Source: Albugo candida (Eukaryota; Oomycota; Peronosporomycetes; Albuginales; Albuginaceae). Taken from it: a stretch of 64,000 bases of DNA. The notes beneath the pieces are model-generated. The model did no database searches. It saw only the letters and a list, made by a program, of their open reading frames with translations, and was not told where the DNA came from. The translations under genes were made by a program, and so were the position numbers. This document shows positions 1 to 10,288 of this stretch, in pieces (position 1 is the stretch's first letter; the number at the start of each line of letters is the position of its first letter). Location: positions 310,001 through 374,000 of the forward strand of contig CAJNAR010000149.1 of the NCBI GenBank assembly GCA_905220665.1. Reading direction: 5' to 3'.

Positions 1-1
1 C

Positions 2-655
2 ATGCAAAAATGTATCGCTGTCTGCGAAACTTGCTGCCTGACGTATTTTGACTACGCAACCAATGCTTTGGAGCTCAACAACTCTCTTCACACAGAGACA
101 CCGATCACATTGCGACCCCGCGAAAATGTAGACTTGCTGTATCCGATGAATCGGAAGATGTGCTCAAAGGCGAAGAAAAGGCTTTTTCCGATACCTCAGA
201 GAAAACTTGGAGTAGGACGACATTGTCAGCAGAGTTTATCTACAAGTCGTAAAGCTGCGAATAAGGAATCCTGGAAACCAATTCCAGCCCCAGCAAAAAA
301 TCCACAAAGCCAGGTAGGTGGACCATCGACTCTGGAAGGGACTACCCAGCGAGAGTTTTCATCACGCGCGGATGGAGCGATCATATCCTCCACGAGCATA
401 TACGCCCAAACGGTGGTATTTCCTCCGACAGAAGATGATTGCTTCGACTTGCTCGAAGACATGGCTGAGGATTTTTTACCGGCTACGCTCGCGAGATGCA
501 ACATGATGGAAGCTGATCGGCTTTTCAATAAATTTGTCGACATGAAATCGTCAAGCAGTCAGATACGCGAACAATTGGAAGCCGTGAAGGATAGCTCATC
601 CAATGCAAATATTTCAAATACATACAAAAAAGTTAGGCATAAAAGAGAACGATGA
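2..655 (+). CDS. Hypothetical protein, possibly 5'-truncated by the window edge
   Basis: An open frame of 217 codons starts at the second base of the window and ends at a TGA at 653-655. I do not recognise a family. The protein is polar, with a Pro/Ser/Lys-rich first half and an acidic-hydrophobic stretch (EDDCFDLLEDMAEDF, about residues 143-157) followed by a probable helix containing REQLEAVKD. The acidic patch followed by a helix could be a binding segment, but that is a guess. The initiating ATG cannot be confirmed because the upstream sequence lies outside the window; this may be the last exon of a longer gene. A 318-506 plus-strand frame and a 226-543 minus-strand frame overlap it and look like shadows. 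Confidence 0.45.
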   Translation: MQKCIAVCETCCLTYFDYATNALELNNSLHTETPITLRPRENVDLLYPMNRKMCSKAKKRLFPIPQRKLGVGRHCQQSLSTSRKAANKESWKPIPAPAKNPQSQVGGPSTLEGTTQREFSSRADGAIISSTSIYAQTVVFPPTEDDCFDLLEDMAEDFLPATLARCNMMEADRLFNKFVDMKSSSSQIREQLEAVKDSSSNANISNTYKKVRHKRER

Positions 656-771
656 CTCTACCAGATTTCTCTCGATATACAAGTGACGAACAGCACCTCT
701 GCACGTGATTGATCCATGCTTCCAGCAAAATACGTATCCAAGGTAGATGGACGGAGCTGGTATCTACCATG

Positions 772-1338
772 TTACATTTTCATCTCTACAAAATGAAGCC
801 AAGTTTGGTGGTTTCGATCGTAATAGTCTCTCACAAACTTACTCTCGACGTCTGCTTTGCGTTGAGTGACTTTATGATAGTCATGTTGTAAGATGATGAT
901 TTTCTGTCGAGTCTGACGCAGTACAAGTTGCAGTCGTTGATGCTCTTCTTCCCTTTTCTTTTCTTCTTTCACAACTTCAACTTGCTCCGCTACAAAGCTA
1001 TCAGCTTTCATCGTAATGTTTTGCCGTCAAATCAGACCTCGAATTCGTTCCAAATCTGCTTTCGCTCTTTGCAATGCTTTCTGCATCGCGCTATTTTTTC
1101 CACCAATTTCAAGAAGGCGTTTTTGAGCCAAAATGTTTGCAGACACCGCATCTGTTTCTGCTCTATCTACCAGTTCCTCATCCAGACTCAGTTCCTTCTT
1201 TCGAACATGAAGGCCACATGCTTGTACTGTTAATTCTTCGACTGTATTTGATGCTTTTGCTACGTATTCTTTCCACTTTTTCAGTTCAGTGTTGCATCCC
1301 TCAATTTCTTTCTCCGTTTCTTGTACATACGATCGCAT
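772..1338 (-). CDS. Coiled-coil protein with a probable 48-nt intron (or an in-frame TGA)
   Basis: Two minus-strand pieces in the same frame (1338-1027 and 1011-772) are separated by a single TGA. Both are rich in Glu/Lys/Arg/Gln with heptad-like spacing, so the product is largely coiled coil. The stop disappears if a 48-nt intron is removed: donor GTCTGA just after codon CGA plus one base, acceptor CTTTGTAG. The join reads ADLERIRAEQVEVVKEE and keeps the heptads going. Intron size matches the neighbouring genes. The alternative is a truncated protein or pseudogene. No family is recognised; the start ATG at 1338 is the first in frame after an upstream stop, but a 5' exon is not excluded. The 3' end (stop at 772-774) sits about 120 bp from the stop of the preceding gene, in convergent orientation. 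Confidence 0.5.
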
Positions 1339-1530
1339 CTTGCAATGCCGAGTATTGACAGCTATAAATATGCCACAATCAGAGATTGTGAGTCTGTAGC
1401 GATGTTACACGAATAGCGCCATGTAGAAGCGATAAAGAGTCATCTATTTATCGATAAAATCTATCACGAGATATTCTGTTGCGCTTCCATTTCGACCAAT
1501 GATTCTTTACACTGCTTTCAATTCCCGAAT

Positions 1531-3607
1531 ATGACTTTCACACTTTTGAACGCATTTGATTCACGTGTACACAATTTGATAGAACAAGCACTTGGTGATC
1601 GTCTTCCATTTCCATCGTATGAAGTGCCCCAAAGTAAGATCAAAAGTACTTATCAGTCGAGCAAGTACGCTCATGAAAGTCGGTCTTTCGAGGCTTTAAA
1701 TCCTTCAGAGTGCTTTTGTACGTAACGAATATGCACATTGACTCGTACTCTGTCGTAATTATGTACAAGTGCTCAGCGCAAAGGAATCGCAGGGAATTCT
1801 TATTCGGTCCGATTTTGTCGTGACCGATTTGGCCAAATGCGTATACAATGGCATCCGCTCCACAACTTACGTTGACGATTCAGTGTATCGCACTGCCAAC
1901 ATTGGACATGGGCAACGCTCGAGAACGGACCTTAATGCGCGCGGTGATCGCATTCATTGGATTGCTACGCAGAATCACTCCTATTTTCCAGCTCTGCTGC
2001 AGTTGCTGGACGCAATTCGATCGCTGATTTTAGGTACGCGCGGAACGTATAGAGTTCAGCATTGAGCTCATTTTCCTTGTAAGATAACTCTTTGCTTGTC
2101 GAAAAATTCCAACTCGTCAAAGATCGTACCTCTTCACAAATCGCCATCTTTGTATGGAGCTATAGAGTAGCTGATACACGCAAGTACTTATATGACGTTA
2201 TTTTGTGTTCAAGGACGATGGGAGTCGATTCGTACGCCATACGGATGTATGTCATGTGGACCAAGCGACGGAGTTGAATCCTCTTGTACGAAAAATCACC
2301 TGTGTTTATTACGTAAATGCCGTATGGAACCCAGACGATGGAGGATGTTTGCGGCTTTATTACCAGGACAAGTACAGCCTGAGCGAGAAAGCGTGGGATA
2401 TAGCTCCAGAGTTGAATACATTAGTGATTTTTCGGAGTGAGGATGTAGAACATGAAGTCTTGCCAACATCGAAGGATCGACTTGCAATCACGACGTGGTT
2501 TTATGGGCTGAAAGATCCGATTTTGGAGAAAACCTCTCAGACTCCGACAATCTTTGTTGGGATTCCATCGTATCGCGATCCCGAATGCTCCAAAACAGTC
2601 GATGATTTACTGCAAAAGGCAGCTTCCCCGGAAAGTATTTATATTGGTATTTGTATGCAATGCGAGGAAGCCGCACCCGAATATCGCTACCTTGCTGGGG
2701 AGAAATTCAGGGGCCGAGTCCGTATCGACTGGATGGATTACAAAGATGCTGCAGGCCCATGCATTGCTCGACATCGTGTGCAAGCTTTGTGGAATAAAGA
2801 GCAATATTACTTACAAATAGATAGTCACATGCGCTTTGCCGAAAGATGGGATGAATTTCTGCTGGAAGAGTTAGCGAAATGTCCGTCAGAAAAAGCGATA
2901 TTGACGTCCTATCCTCCAGAATATCATCTTTCAGCTTATAAAGGCGACGCTCACCCTCACGCTTGCGATGATGGCCAACTTATTTCGCCGATCACAAAAC
3001 CAACGCTTTTATGTGCTTCACATTTCGATGGTAGTGGGATGTTGCGTCAGACGGGAAGACTAGTCCAAAAACCTCACAACCGGTAAGCGACTTGACTTTC
3101 GTATTGATGAAATGACGTATTTGTCCTGGCAGCCCGATCCCGTCTTCATTTTGGGCGGCTGGATTTGCTTTTTCCTCAGCAGCAGTGATTGAAGAAATCC
3201 CATATGATCCTTTCATGCAATTTCTTTTCTTTGGGGAAGAAATTGCAATGGGCAGTCGACTTTGGACGTGGGGTTGGGATTTCTTTGCACCGACGAAGAG
3301 TGTCATATACCATCGCTGGTCGAGGGCCTATCGGCCTGTGTTTCAAGACTTGGAAGATACACAGACTGGGCGTTATCGTGTAAAGTCACAAGCTCGAACC
3401 CGTTCTTTGATGCAGGGAAAGCTGACTGGGAAATATGCGCTTGGACACGAGCGATCATTTGAAGCATACGAAGCATTCATTGGAGTGAATATGGAAACGA
3501 AAAAGATCGAGCAGAGAAGTCTTTGGGGCAATCTGGATCCTCGAGAATTCATTGACACATCCGCAGAAGATCGAAGCGATACTGATGCAAGGAATCAGCA
3601 CGAATGA
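1531..3607 (+). CDS. Prolyl 4-hydroxylase / hydroxyproline GlcNAc-transferase fusion (PhyA-Gnt1 type)
   Basis: Five exons (1531-1721, 1777-2033, 2084-2151, 2214-3082, 3133-3607) encode about 619 aa. The N-terminal half is an EGLN/PhyA-type 2-oxoglutarate dioxygenase. It shows the iron ligands HTD in RFVRHTD and the distal His in VEHEVLPT, plus the 2-oxoglutarate-binding Arg in DRLAITTWFY. The second half is a cytoplasmic Skp1-type GlcNAc-transferase: IFVGIPSYRDPEC near its start, QIDSHMRF (DxH metal site), and GEEIAMGSRLWTWGWDFFAP near the end. In Dictyostelium these are two enzymes acting in sequence on a proline of the SCF subunit Skp1, as part of oxygen sensing. Here one polypeptide would hydroxylate and then glycosylate. 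The third intron's donor could also be 15 nt downstream (2167), adding five residues. The gene is convergent with the next one, 50 bp between stops. Confidence 0.88.
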
Positions 3608-3657
3608 GAAGTAACATGCGGGTTGACTGAAAACGAGCTTTACTTTGGAAATTGACG

Positions 3658-5490
3658 CTAAACCTCAAGCGTAAGATTCGTATAAATTCGCAAAATATCA
3701 TCCACGGGACCCGCCGGCATACTCGATGCCATTCCATAGATTGCACTGCCACCTTTAATTGCTCCATCGGGATCTTTTTTCACCGTGATCACAGCTTCCT
3801 CTAGATCTCTCAAAAAGTTCTTAGCGGCTCGCAAATGACACATGGTCACACATATATGCAATGAGTGTGGATGTTGCAGAGCATTCAGACTCCAACCACG
3901 CTTTGTCATTTCATCATTGACCTTGAGTATGTTGAATTCATGGCTTGCAAATGCGACAACCATGAGTTGAGGGTCGCCCAGAACGTGCAGTCCATCGATT
4001 TTCTTGATTCCTTCCTTGATCTCTTCTGCGGTCTTGACAATTCCTTCCGCATTTTTGATAAAGCCTGCCTCTCCTAAACGGATTAAAGAGGTCCAAGCGG
4101 TTGCGCTTAATGCTCCTGATCGACTTCCGGCTATTGTTGGTGTAACATACAGTCCACCAGTCCAGTCGGGGAATGTAAAGTACTGATAATTGCGGATCGC
4201 TTTGTTCCGGTAAAGTACGAGGGATGTTCCTTTCGCAGCATAGCCATACTTGTGAGCATCGCAGGACATGCTTGTCACTCCAGGTAATACAAAATCATAC
4301 TTTGGAAGATTTGGTCGAATGCGCTTGATAAACGGCAAGATAAATCCTCCCAGGCAGCAGTCCACGTGTAGCCCAATGTCATTATCCTTGGCAATCCTAG
4401 ATAGCTTTTCGACGTCGTCAATGATCCCACTGGGAAAGTTTGGAGCGCTCGCATATATCATGATCGTGTTTGCAGTGATGTTCCATTTGACCGCATTGCA
4501 GTCCATTTTCATTGTGACTGGGTTCACTGGGACCTTGATTAGCTTGATTTTGAGTATGCTGCATGCTTTGTCGATGGCGGCATGGGCAGTTTGGGCGGCG
4601 ATTATTTCTGGTTTGATTATGCTGTGCTTGTGATAATACCATTCTCGATGCGTTTTGGCGGCCAAGAGGATGCTTTCTGTGCCTCCCGATGAGAAACATC
4701 CACACACATCAGCATTGCCTCCGCTGAATAATTTCGTGGTCATCGCAATCACCTGAGCTTCCATTCTGCATACACTCGGCCACAAATCAGGATGCAGCGG
4801 ATTCGCGACAGAAAACAGCTCGAAGGCTTTGTTCAGTACTGCCAAATGTTCGTCTCCACCGTGGTAAACAGCGCCCGAGACTAGACCTTTTTTCCATTTT
4901 TCGTCCGCATTCCCCGCATACATTTTCAGTTCCTTAATCAGTGCGTCATCAGGCATACCCTGAGCCGGTAGTTCCACATATTCTGTCAATTCCTGCCCGT
5001 CCTGCGATTTTTTCAGAGCCTTTTGTATATCGACTTCAATTGATTTCATCCGCTTTTCCATTTTTGAAGCTATCCATGGAACATTCTTCCCCGTGTCGAT
5101 CAATGCGCCACCAAACGTGTTCAAAAGCTGCTTGCACGACACGTAACGAACTTTTCGAACGACATCAAGCGATTGTCCGAGAGTACGAAATATCAAAAGC
5201 ACAACTATCACATTTCCTATTATTTTTTCAGCGTCCGGAGACTCTTTGATGAGTAATTGCCAGAAATGCGATAATAAGCTTTGACCTTTGACAAAATAAA
5301 ATGAGTAGATCGCTACGGCCAAAAGTATTGTGTCGTGACTCTTGTGCAGTATCCGTTCAACGTTGAATGGGAGAGAAACACACCTTGTACCGATGTAGAG
5401 CATTATGAGAGTCACAATGGTGCCCCCAATGTATGGTTCTAAAGCCTTCAGCTCGGAAAACGGGCATTCTGTATGCGTCTCTGCGAACAT
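3658..5490 (-). CDS. SPL: Sphingosine-1-phosphate lyase
   Basis: An intronless 610-codon gene. The product is a PLP-dependent lyase that splits sphingosine-1-phosphate into a fatty aldehyde and phosphoethanolamine, the exit step of sphingolipid catabolism at the ER membrane. One or more hydrophobic segments lie near the N-terminus (about residues 20-40 and 90-100), as expected for an ER-anchored enzyme with its active site facing the cytosol. Family landmarks include SSGGTESILLAAKTHREW (about 267-284), the substrate-region HVDCCLGGF (375-383), and the PLP-binding lysine in SCDAHKYGYAAKG (Lys414). FTFPDWTGGLYVTPTIAGSR follows, as in eukaryotic SPL. Length is close to the usual 550-610. It is convergent with the hydroxylase/transferase gene; no regulatory site stands out upstream. 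Confidence 0.95.
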   Translation of the reverse strand: MFAETHTECPFSELKALEPYIGGTIVTLIMLYIGTRCVSLPFNVERILHKSHDTILLAVAIYSFYFVKGQSLLSHFWQLLIKESPDAEKIIGNVIVVLLIFRTLGQSLDVVRKVRYVSCKQLLNTFGGALIDTGKNVPWIASKMEKRMKSIEVDIQKALKKSQDGQELTEYVELPAQGMPDDALIKELKMYAGNADEKWKKGLVSGAVYHGGDEHLAVLNKAFELFSVANPLHPDLWPSVCRMEAQVIAMTTKLFSGGNADVCGCFSSGGTESILLAAKTHREWYYHKHSIIKPEIIAAQTAHAAIDKACSILKIKLIKVPVNPVTMKMDCNAVKWNITANTIMIYASAPNFPSGIIDDVEKLSRIAKDNDIGLHVDCCLGGFILPFIKRIRPNLPKYDFVLPGVTSMSCDAHKYGYAAKGTSLVLYRNKAIRNYQYFTFPDWTGGLYVTPTIAGSRSGALSATAWTSLIRLGEAGFIKNAEGIVKTAEEIKEGIKKIDGLHVLGDPQLMVVAFASHEFNILKVNDEMTKRGWSLNALQHPHSLHICVTMCHLRAAKNFLRDLEEAVITVKKDPDGAIKGGSAIYGMASSMPAGPVDDILRIYTNLTLEV

Positions 5491-5844
5491 GATCTTTCGA
5501 AGGGTACCGTTCCGCCTCCAATTGTACTCTTTTATTTTTTAGGATCGAATGGATTTATGCACTACTTAGTGTTTCACATAGAGTTTTATAGCTCCACACA
5601 AAATTCCAGTCAGGGTGAAATCTCTTTTGACTCCATGCGCTCAAATATCGAAGTACGATAACAATTATCTACTCTTGCATAAGCAAACGATCCAGACCTC
5701 GAAGGATGCCTTGATTTACATAGTTGTCGAGTCAATGGCAATTCGGCGATCACGCTGCTTTATAGATATCACCAGTTATATCTCGTCGAGGAATAACCGA
5801 TAAACTGCGGCCAATTGAATCAGGTCAATACCATCTGCATCCGG

Positions 5845-6490
5845 CTAACTAATGACAATGTTTGGATTGCTGTATCGCATGTCATGCATCATCAAGAGCT
5901 TTTCACCATTGTCTACTGCTAAACAGCAAACCGTAAATCGTAGGGAACGTTTACCATCTTCACGTTGTATAAAATGCACGCCGGGATGAATTGCTGAATA
6001 AAACTGGAAATGACAGGGGCTCGATTCTCCACTGCTTTCTGTAATATCAATCAACTGAGTTATCAGCAGTCGATCAAATATTCTCGTTGAGATGCATTGA
6101 TACTCACTAGCGATCACTACAAGCATCTTTGGCTTAAAAGACCTTGAAATACACTGACAGGGCATGTACATACGAGGACACCCGACCTGCACAGTATACC
6201 CTCTAATCAGTAGAGATAAGTGACTTGATATAGAATTTCCGCAATGTGAGAGAAGACACGGTACATACAGCTTTGTATTAGCCTGCCCAATTGTTGAAAA
6301 AGTCATAGTAATAAAATGAGTGGTAATCGTGCAGTACTGCACTGGTGTCATAAATGGAGGTCGTGACTTGGGCACGGTACCAATGCTTGAACAGCCTCTG
6401 TAGCTTATCTGCAGCATAGTACCACCAAGCTCGCTTAAATGGCAAGCGACACGTGCGTATGGCTGTTGTTACAAGAAGTATTAATATCAA
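5845..6490 (-). CDS. Possible small multi-exon gene, unresolved
   Basis: Two overlapping minus-strand frames are open here: 6490-6278, with a hydrophobic start then WWYYAADKLQRLFKHWYRAQ, and 6417-5845. Splice-like signals are present: GTATGT with a TGATTAG acceptor near 6265-6200, and GTGAGTATC with CTGATAACTCAG near 6110-6060. The last segment, HPGVHFIQREDGKRSL to the stop at 5845, looks protein-like. I could not assemble one convincing reading frame and recognise no family. It could be a small membrane protein or a decayed gene. The 350 bp between this and the S1P-lyase start (5491-5844) show nothing else. Confidence 0.25.
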
Positions 6491-7238
6491 AGAACAGCCG
6501 AAACAATCTACTCATGCTCTGCCTTCCTTAATTGCATAGATCAAGGCTATTCTGTACACAAGACTCCAAGGCTGAAGATGGTATCGATGATAGTTTGTCT
6601 GTAGACGTTCAGCCCTTTACGCGAATTTCTCTGTCCAATTCTTAAACCTTACGCTGCTGCTTGAAATTTCAAAGCCAATATCTACCTCGTTTGGAGCCCT
6701 TAGGCCGCATCCAGTACTCAAGCCTTGTCCTAGCGTAAGAAGCACTTCGACTTGACTATTTGGTCGAAGGTCGGACTTACTCGAGGAGTACAGTTAAATG
6801 TTCTCCAGTCACAAGCTTATCACACATTCTAATGAAATGTTATTGTGTATTCGTTCGAGATGTATGCCTGGAGCGAGACCACGTGAGCCGTCAGCGTTTG
6901 TCGCATGATTGATGACGCTTAATAGATAAGCAATGTTTTGCATAGTCTCATCAGGAAAACTTCACCATTTTGATATTTGCATTCTATAAGCACCTGTCGT
7001 TGTTCTACACCTTTTTCTGTACCATGGAAACGGCATTTATAAAAAGCAAGCTTTGATCAGCTTCTCCACCTGATTCATCAAAAACGATACGTCACTCAAC
7101 ATGCATCGTCGTACATAATTCTAGTTCAAAACCGGTATGCAAAGTTTCTCAATGCGTTCCAATGCAAGATTTCGCCATGGACAGCGTGATAAACGCAATC
7201 TTCTTGTATTGTATATGCTAATTCAAAAGATCCTGCAA
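6491..7238. other. Intergenic, nothing recognised
   Basis: AT-rich sequence with short frames only. It must contain the promoter of the rhomboid gene that starts at 7239, but I see no clear TATA or initiator element. Confidence 0.5.
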
Positions 7239-8356
7239 ATGGACCAGAAACCTCCACTGACAATCGCCTTGATCGGTACCCGAATTTCTACATACATCAT
7301 ACAATGACGCCGTAATGCTCTCTGCAGCTCTCATGAGCAATCTACATTTCCGCATTTTTGACATTGGTGTCACACTAAGTCCAGAATCTTACATGCTGTA
7401 ATCAATTCTCATCGCTCCGCAAGTTAATCTCTCTAATCTAACGCAAATGATCAGATGTCCCAATCTTATCGCTCGTCGGCGCGAGTGGGAGCGTCTAATT
7501 GGAGCTGCCTTTTTCCATGGCGATGATATTCATCTATACCATAACATGTACCATTTCATCGACTTCGTAGCAAAGGATTCTCATCTCGAAGCGATAGGGT
7601 CTCGTTTCTTTGGAAAGGTTATCAATTGGAATCCAAAATGGGGTCTTATCGATTCGCTTGTGTGCTCGCATACCTGCTCCTTGTATCACACGGCTTGATC
7701 GTTCTATCTTCATACTTGATTTTCAAGTATCAGCACAATCCGGTATGATTAATAAGTATTTGATTCAAACCTGCGTCTCATTTGCTCTCCATGGTAGCAT
7801 GCATGGACACAATGTAGCTTGGGCTTTTCAGCTGTTTTGTTCGGACTGAAGGCATGTGACTAAATAATACCCCGTGTAGTCTCTCTGATTATCATGCAGG
7901 TTGTTCTTAATTCAAAATCGCCAAATACGACCAATATCTATGGATTTCATGTTCCGACAAAATACGCCGCTTGGTTGGAGCTTGTATTGATCCATATCCT
8001 CGTTCCGAATGCCTCATTTCTGGGTCATTTATGTGGAATCGTTGCAGGTACTAAAGCGTTGTTGTAGCGCATCCTGTATTAATACCACTTCCATCATCTT
8101 AGGCTATTCGTGGATTTTACATTCAGCATTAGGGAAAAAGGGGAAGACATTGTATCAAGCATGGGTGTCGTTGGTTCGAAAACTGTGCTATATGCCAGCA
8201 ACTAGTCGACCAAGTAAAAATGCCACTCAACGTTTATACGAAGAGGATGAAAAGCTCGCTAGAAAATTCCAAGAGGAGGAAGCCGCTGCAGAAAGAGAAG
8301 CAATTCGGCGTCAACGACTCGAGCGGCTATCACATTTCCGTACACGATATTCATAA
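7239..8356 (+). CDS. Rhomboid intramembrane protease, RHBDL4/RHBDD1-like
   Basis: Seven exons (7239-7275, 7328-7397, 7455-7547, 7598-7742, 7798-7851, 7900-8047, 8103-8356) give 266 aa. Exon order is fixed by the family pattern: HGDDIHLYHNM, then FLWKGYQLESKMGS, then the catalytic serine motif LGFSAVLFGLK, then the catalytic histidine helix FLGHLCGIVAG. Serine and histidine are both present, so it should be an active serine protease cutting within membranes. RHBDL4 works at the ER in degradation of ubiquitinated membrane proteins. The C-terminal tail (about residues 235-255) carries EEDEKLARKFQEEEA, resembling an acidic ubiquitin-interacting helix; human RHBDL4 also has a UIM there. The intron between exons 5 and 6 is GC-AG. 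Exon 1, with the first membrane segment, is short and is the least certain. Confidence 0.88.
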
Positions 8357-8410
8357 TAGAATTCATCTTACTGTATTTAGACAACGCGGAGGTACACTGA
8401 GCAGTGTCGA

Positions 8411-9658
8411 TTAGTGATACAAAAAAGACTTTGCGTCAATATGGAACGTTTCTTCCGCGGACTGTTGAAGGATGAAACTGACAACTCCGCTATTGCCAAG
8501 CTTTGATCGTTTCGCGGGATGATCGAGGTCTTTGGGCAAGTAACACTCACAAAACTGTTGAAACCAAAGCGAATGGCCATAGACGACAATCACATTTTCA
8601 GAACGCTGAGTTGCCCACATAGCAAAGTGCTTGAGTCGATCGTACGCGGAACCTAAAATGGCTTTATTTCCGTGGTTCTCGCTTGAATCGAACATGGTTT
8701 TATGGAAATTACTTGACTCTCTTTTAGACTTTAGCATTACTTCAACACCGTTGGAGGCTGGAGGCTTTCGTCGCATTGATATTTTTGGAGCAACAACGCA
8801 TTTTGCTTGACTCAGCGCCAAGGTATCCACGTTTTCTCCAATTTCCTGCAAACACGATAATACGTGAAGTCGTTCTCCGGAAACTGCGAGCCGAGACGCC
8901 GATGTGATAGCGGCTGTGTTTATTGCTCGGCGCAGATTGGAAGATACGACGATGCTTTTGGGGATTGCACAACACAAATACCGCAATAAATATTGAGCAT
9001 CTTTTCGACTACAAAACGCTTTCTTGGGATTCAATCCATCGACGGGAAGCTGCATGTCCTGCAGTCCTCTTCCCTCACTCAAAAAAGCTCTTTGTGTTGC
9101 CAGTATTTTGCATCGAAGCTTCTGTGCTTGTTCAGTCCCTTCCGTGCTCAGTGGAGAATCCAGAAATACGGAGTCCATAACTGGAAACAAAAGCCATTCT
9201 CGCAGAACCGCTTGAATCAGTCGGAAGAGAAATAATACTTTCGATCCCTTCCTGTTGAATAAAACATTCCACTGAGATTCTGCGTGGCGGACGAATATGA
9301 TGCGCTTACTACTCAGGACTTCAGGCTCGCTGGCACCATTCAACTTCTTTCGTAGAGTTTGTTCGTCCAAGTTGTGCATTTGCTTATCCGTGGACAGCCA
9401 CAAATGAAGCAATGCGAGAGCATACAATTGTAATTTTCTCCAAACACATCGCACCATTTCGAAAAAGTCTTCAAAGGCCGGTATCATCGGATCCGTGAAG
9501 CGCCAAAGAATATGAAAGAGCTTTGTTATAGCCGAAACTTTGATAGCCAGGAATGCCGAGGATGAAGATCTCAAAGGAAGTGTGTCTGCACCAAAGGCGG
9601 ACACATTGAGCGCAATGTGTGGCGAAATACTCGCACGAGGTTGTGACGTATCCGTCAT
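8411..9658 (-). CDS. Histidine phosphatase (phosphoglycerate-mutase superfamily), probable membrane association
   Basis: An intronless 415-codon gene. The phospho-accepting motif RHAESQWN is at residues 124-131, and the second catalytic histidine is in VVYGHSLWFQQF. DSPLSTEGTEQAQ and VVSSNLRRAINTA are the other superfamily blocks. Hydrophobic stretches before the catalytic domain (about 40-90) and just after it begins (FLFRLIQAVLREWLLF) suggest membrane contact. Residues between the motifs are longer than in bacterial PGAM, including a Lys/Arg-rich insert. The substrate is unknown; phosphate ester hydrolysis is the family role and glycolytic mutase activity is unlikely from the length and architecture. 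It is convergent with the rhomboid gene, 54 bp between stops. Confidence 0.85.
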   Translation of the reverse strand: MTDTSQPRASISPHIALNVSAFGADTLPLRSSSSAFLAIKVSAITKLFHILWRFTDPMIPAFEDFFEMVRCVWRKLQLYALALLHLWLSTDKQMHNLDEQTLRKKLNGASEPEVLSSKRIIFVRHAESQWNVLFNRKGSKVLFLFRLIQAVLREWLLFPVMDSVFLDSPLSTEGTEQAQKLRCKILATQRAFLSEGRGLQDMQLPVDGLNPKKAFCSRKDAQYLLRYLCCAIPKSIVVSSNLRRAINTAAITSASRLAVSGERLHVLSCLQEIGENVDTLALSQAKCVVAPKISMRRKPPASNGVEVMLKSKRESSNFHKTMFDSSENHGNKAILGSAYDRLKHFAMWATQRSENVIVVYGHSLWFQQFCECYLPKDLDHPAKRSKLGNSGVVSFILQQSAEETFHIDAKSFLYH

Positions 9659-10288
9659 GAGGTGACGCTATAGATTTCGAAAATAAATCAAACCGACTTG
9701 TGAGCAAATTCGACGCGATCAGCCACAGGAGAAGGGACTCATCGACTGAAGGTCGACGAACGATCGATAGGTTCAGTCAGAGTACGAGCACGGCTCATTC
9801 CCCAATCGGCTTGTATACAATTACAAGTCATTCGTGAATGTCGCGGCTTTGACCAAAACCACTTGTATGAGTAATAGTGGATCCTTTGATCCTCCATGTT
9901 TCCAGTAAAACAGTGTTATTAGGCCCACGCGATCTCATTCATGGCAGTTAGGTAGAATGAATGGATCGAATGTGACGTGTCATCACGTACACAATCGCAA
10001 TTATTGACTTTACACTCAACTACGGGGTAGCCAGGTCGCTTAGCATGTCTATAATAGCGCACGAATCACAAGTACTAAATTGATACAATAAAACTTCTGT
10101 TGTGTGACTTTGGTCACATCCAAACACTTTACACGCTGCACGATGCTATATAAAAGTCATTGGATAATATAATGTGTATTTATATCGTATCGACGGGGTA
10201 GCCTTCTCTTCCGAATTTTATTTGGAACCCTTCCACTTTTCGCACATTTTCTTGCCCGCTTCAATAAGTAACGACAGAAAGCGACTCC
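9659..10288. other. Divergent intergenic region between two genes
   Basis: It separates the starts of the minus-strand phosphatase and the plus-strand FYVE/BTB gene, so it probably holds both promoters. The only clear element is the TATA-like box at 10147-10156. No ORF or RNA gene is seen. Confidence 0.5.
10147..10156 (+). promoter_or_regulatory. TATA-like box upstream of the FYVE/BTB gene
   Basis: The sequence TATATAAAAG lies 133 bp before the ATG at 10289. It is a good match to a TATA box, though oomycete promoters often lack one. No initiator was confirmed. Confidence 0.35.
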
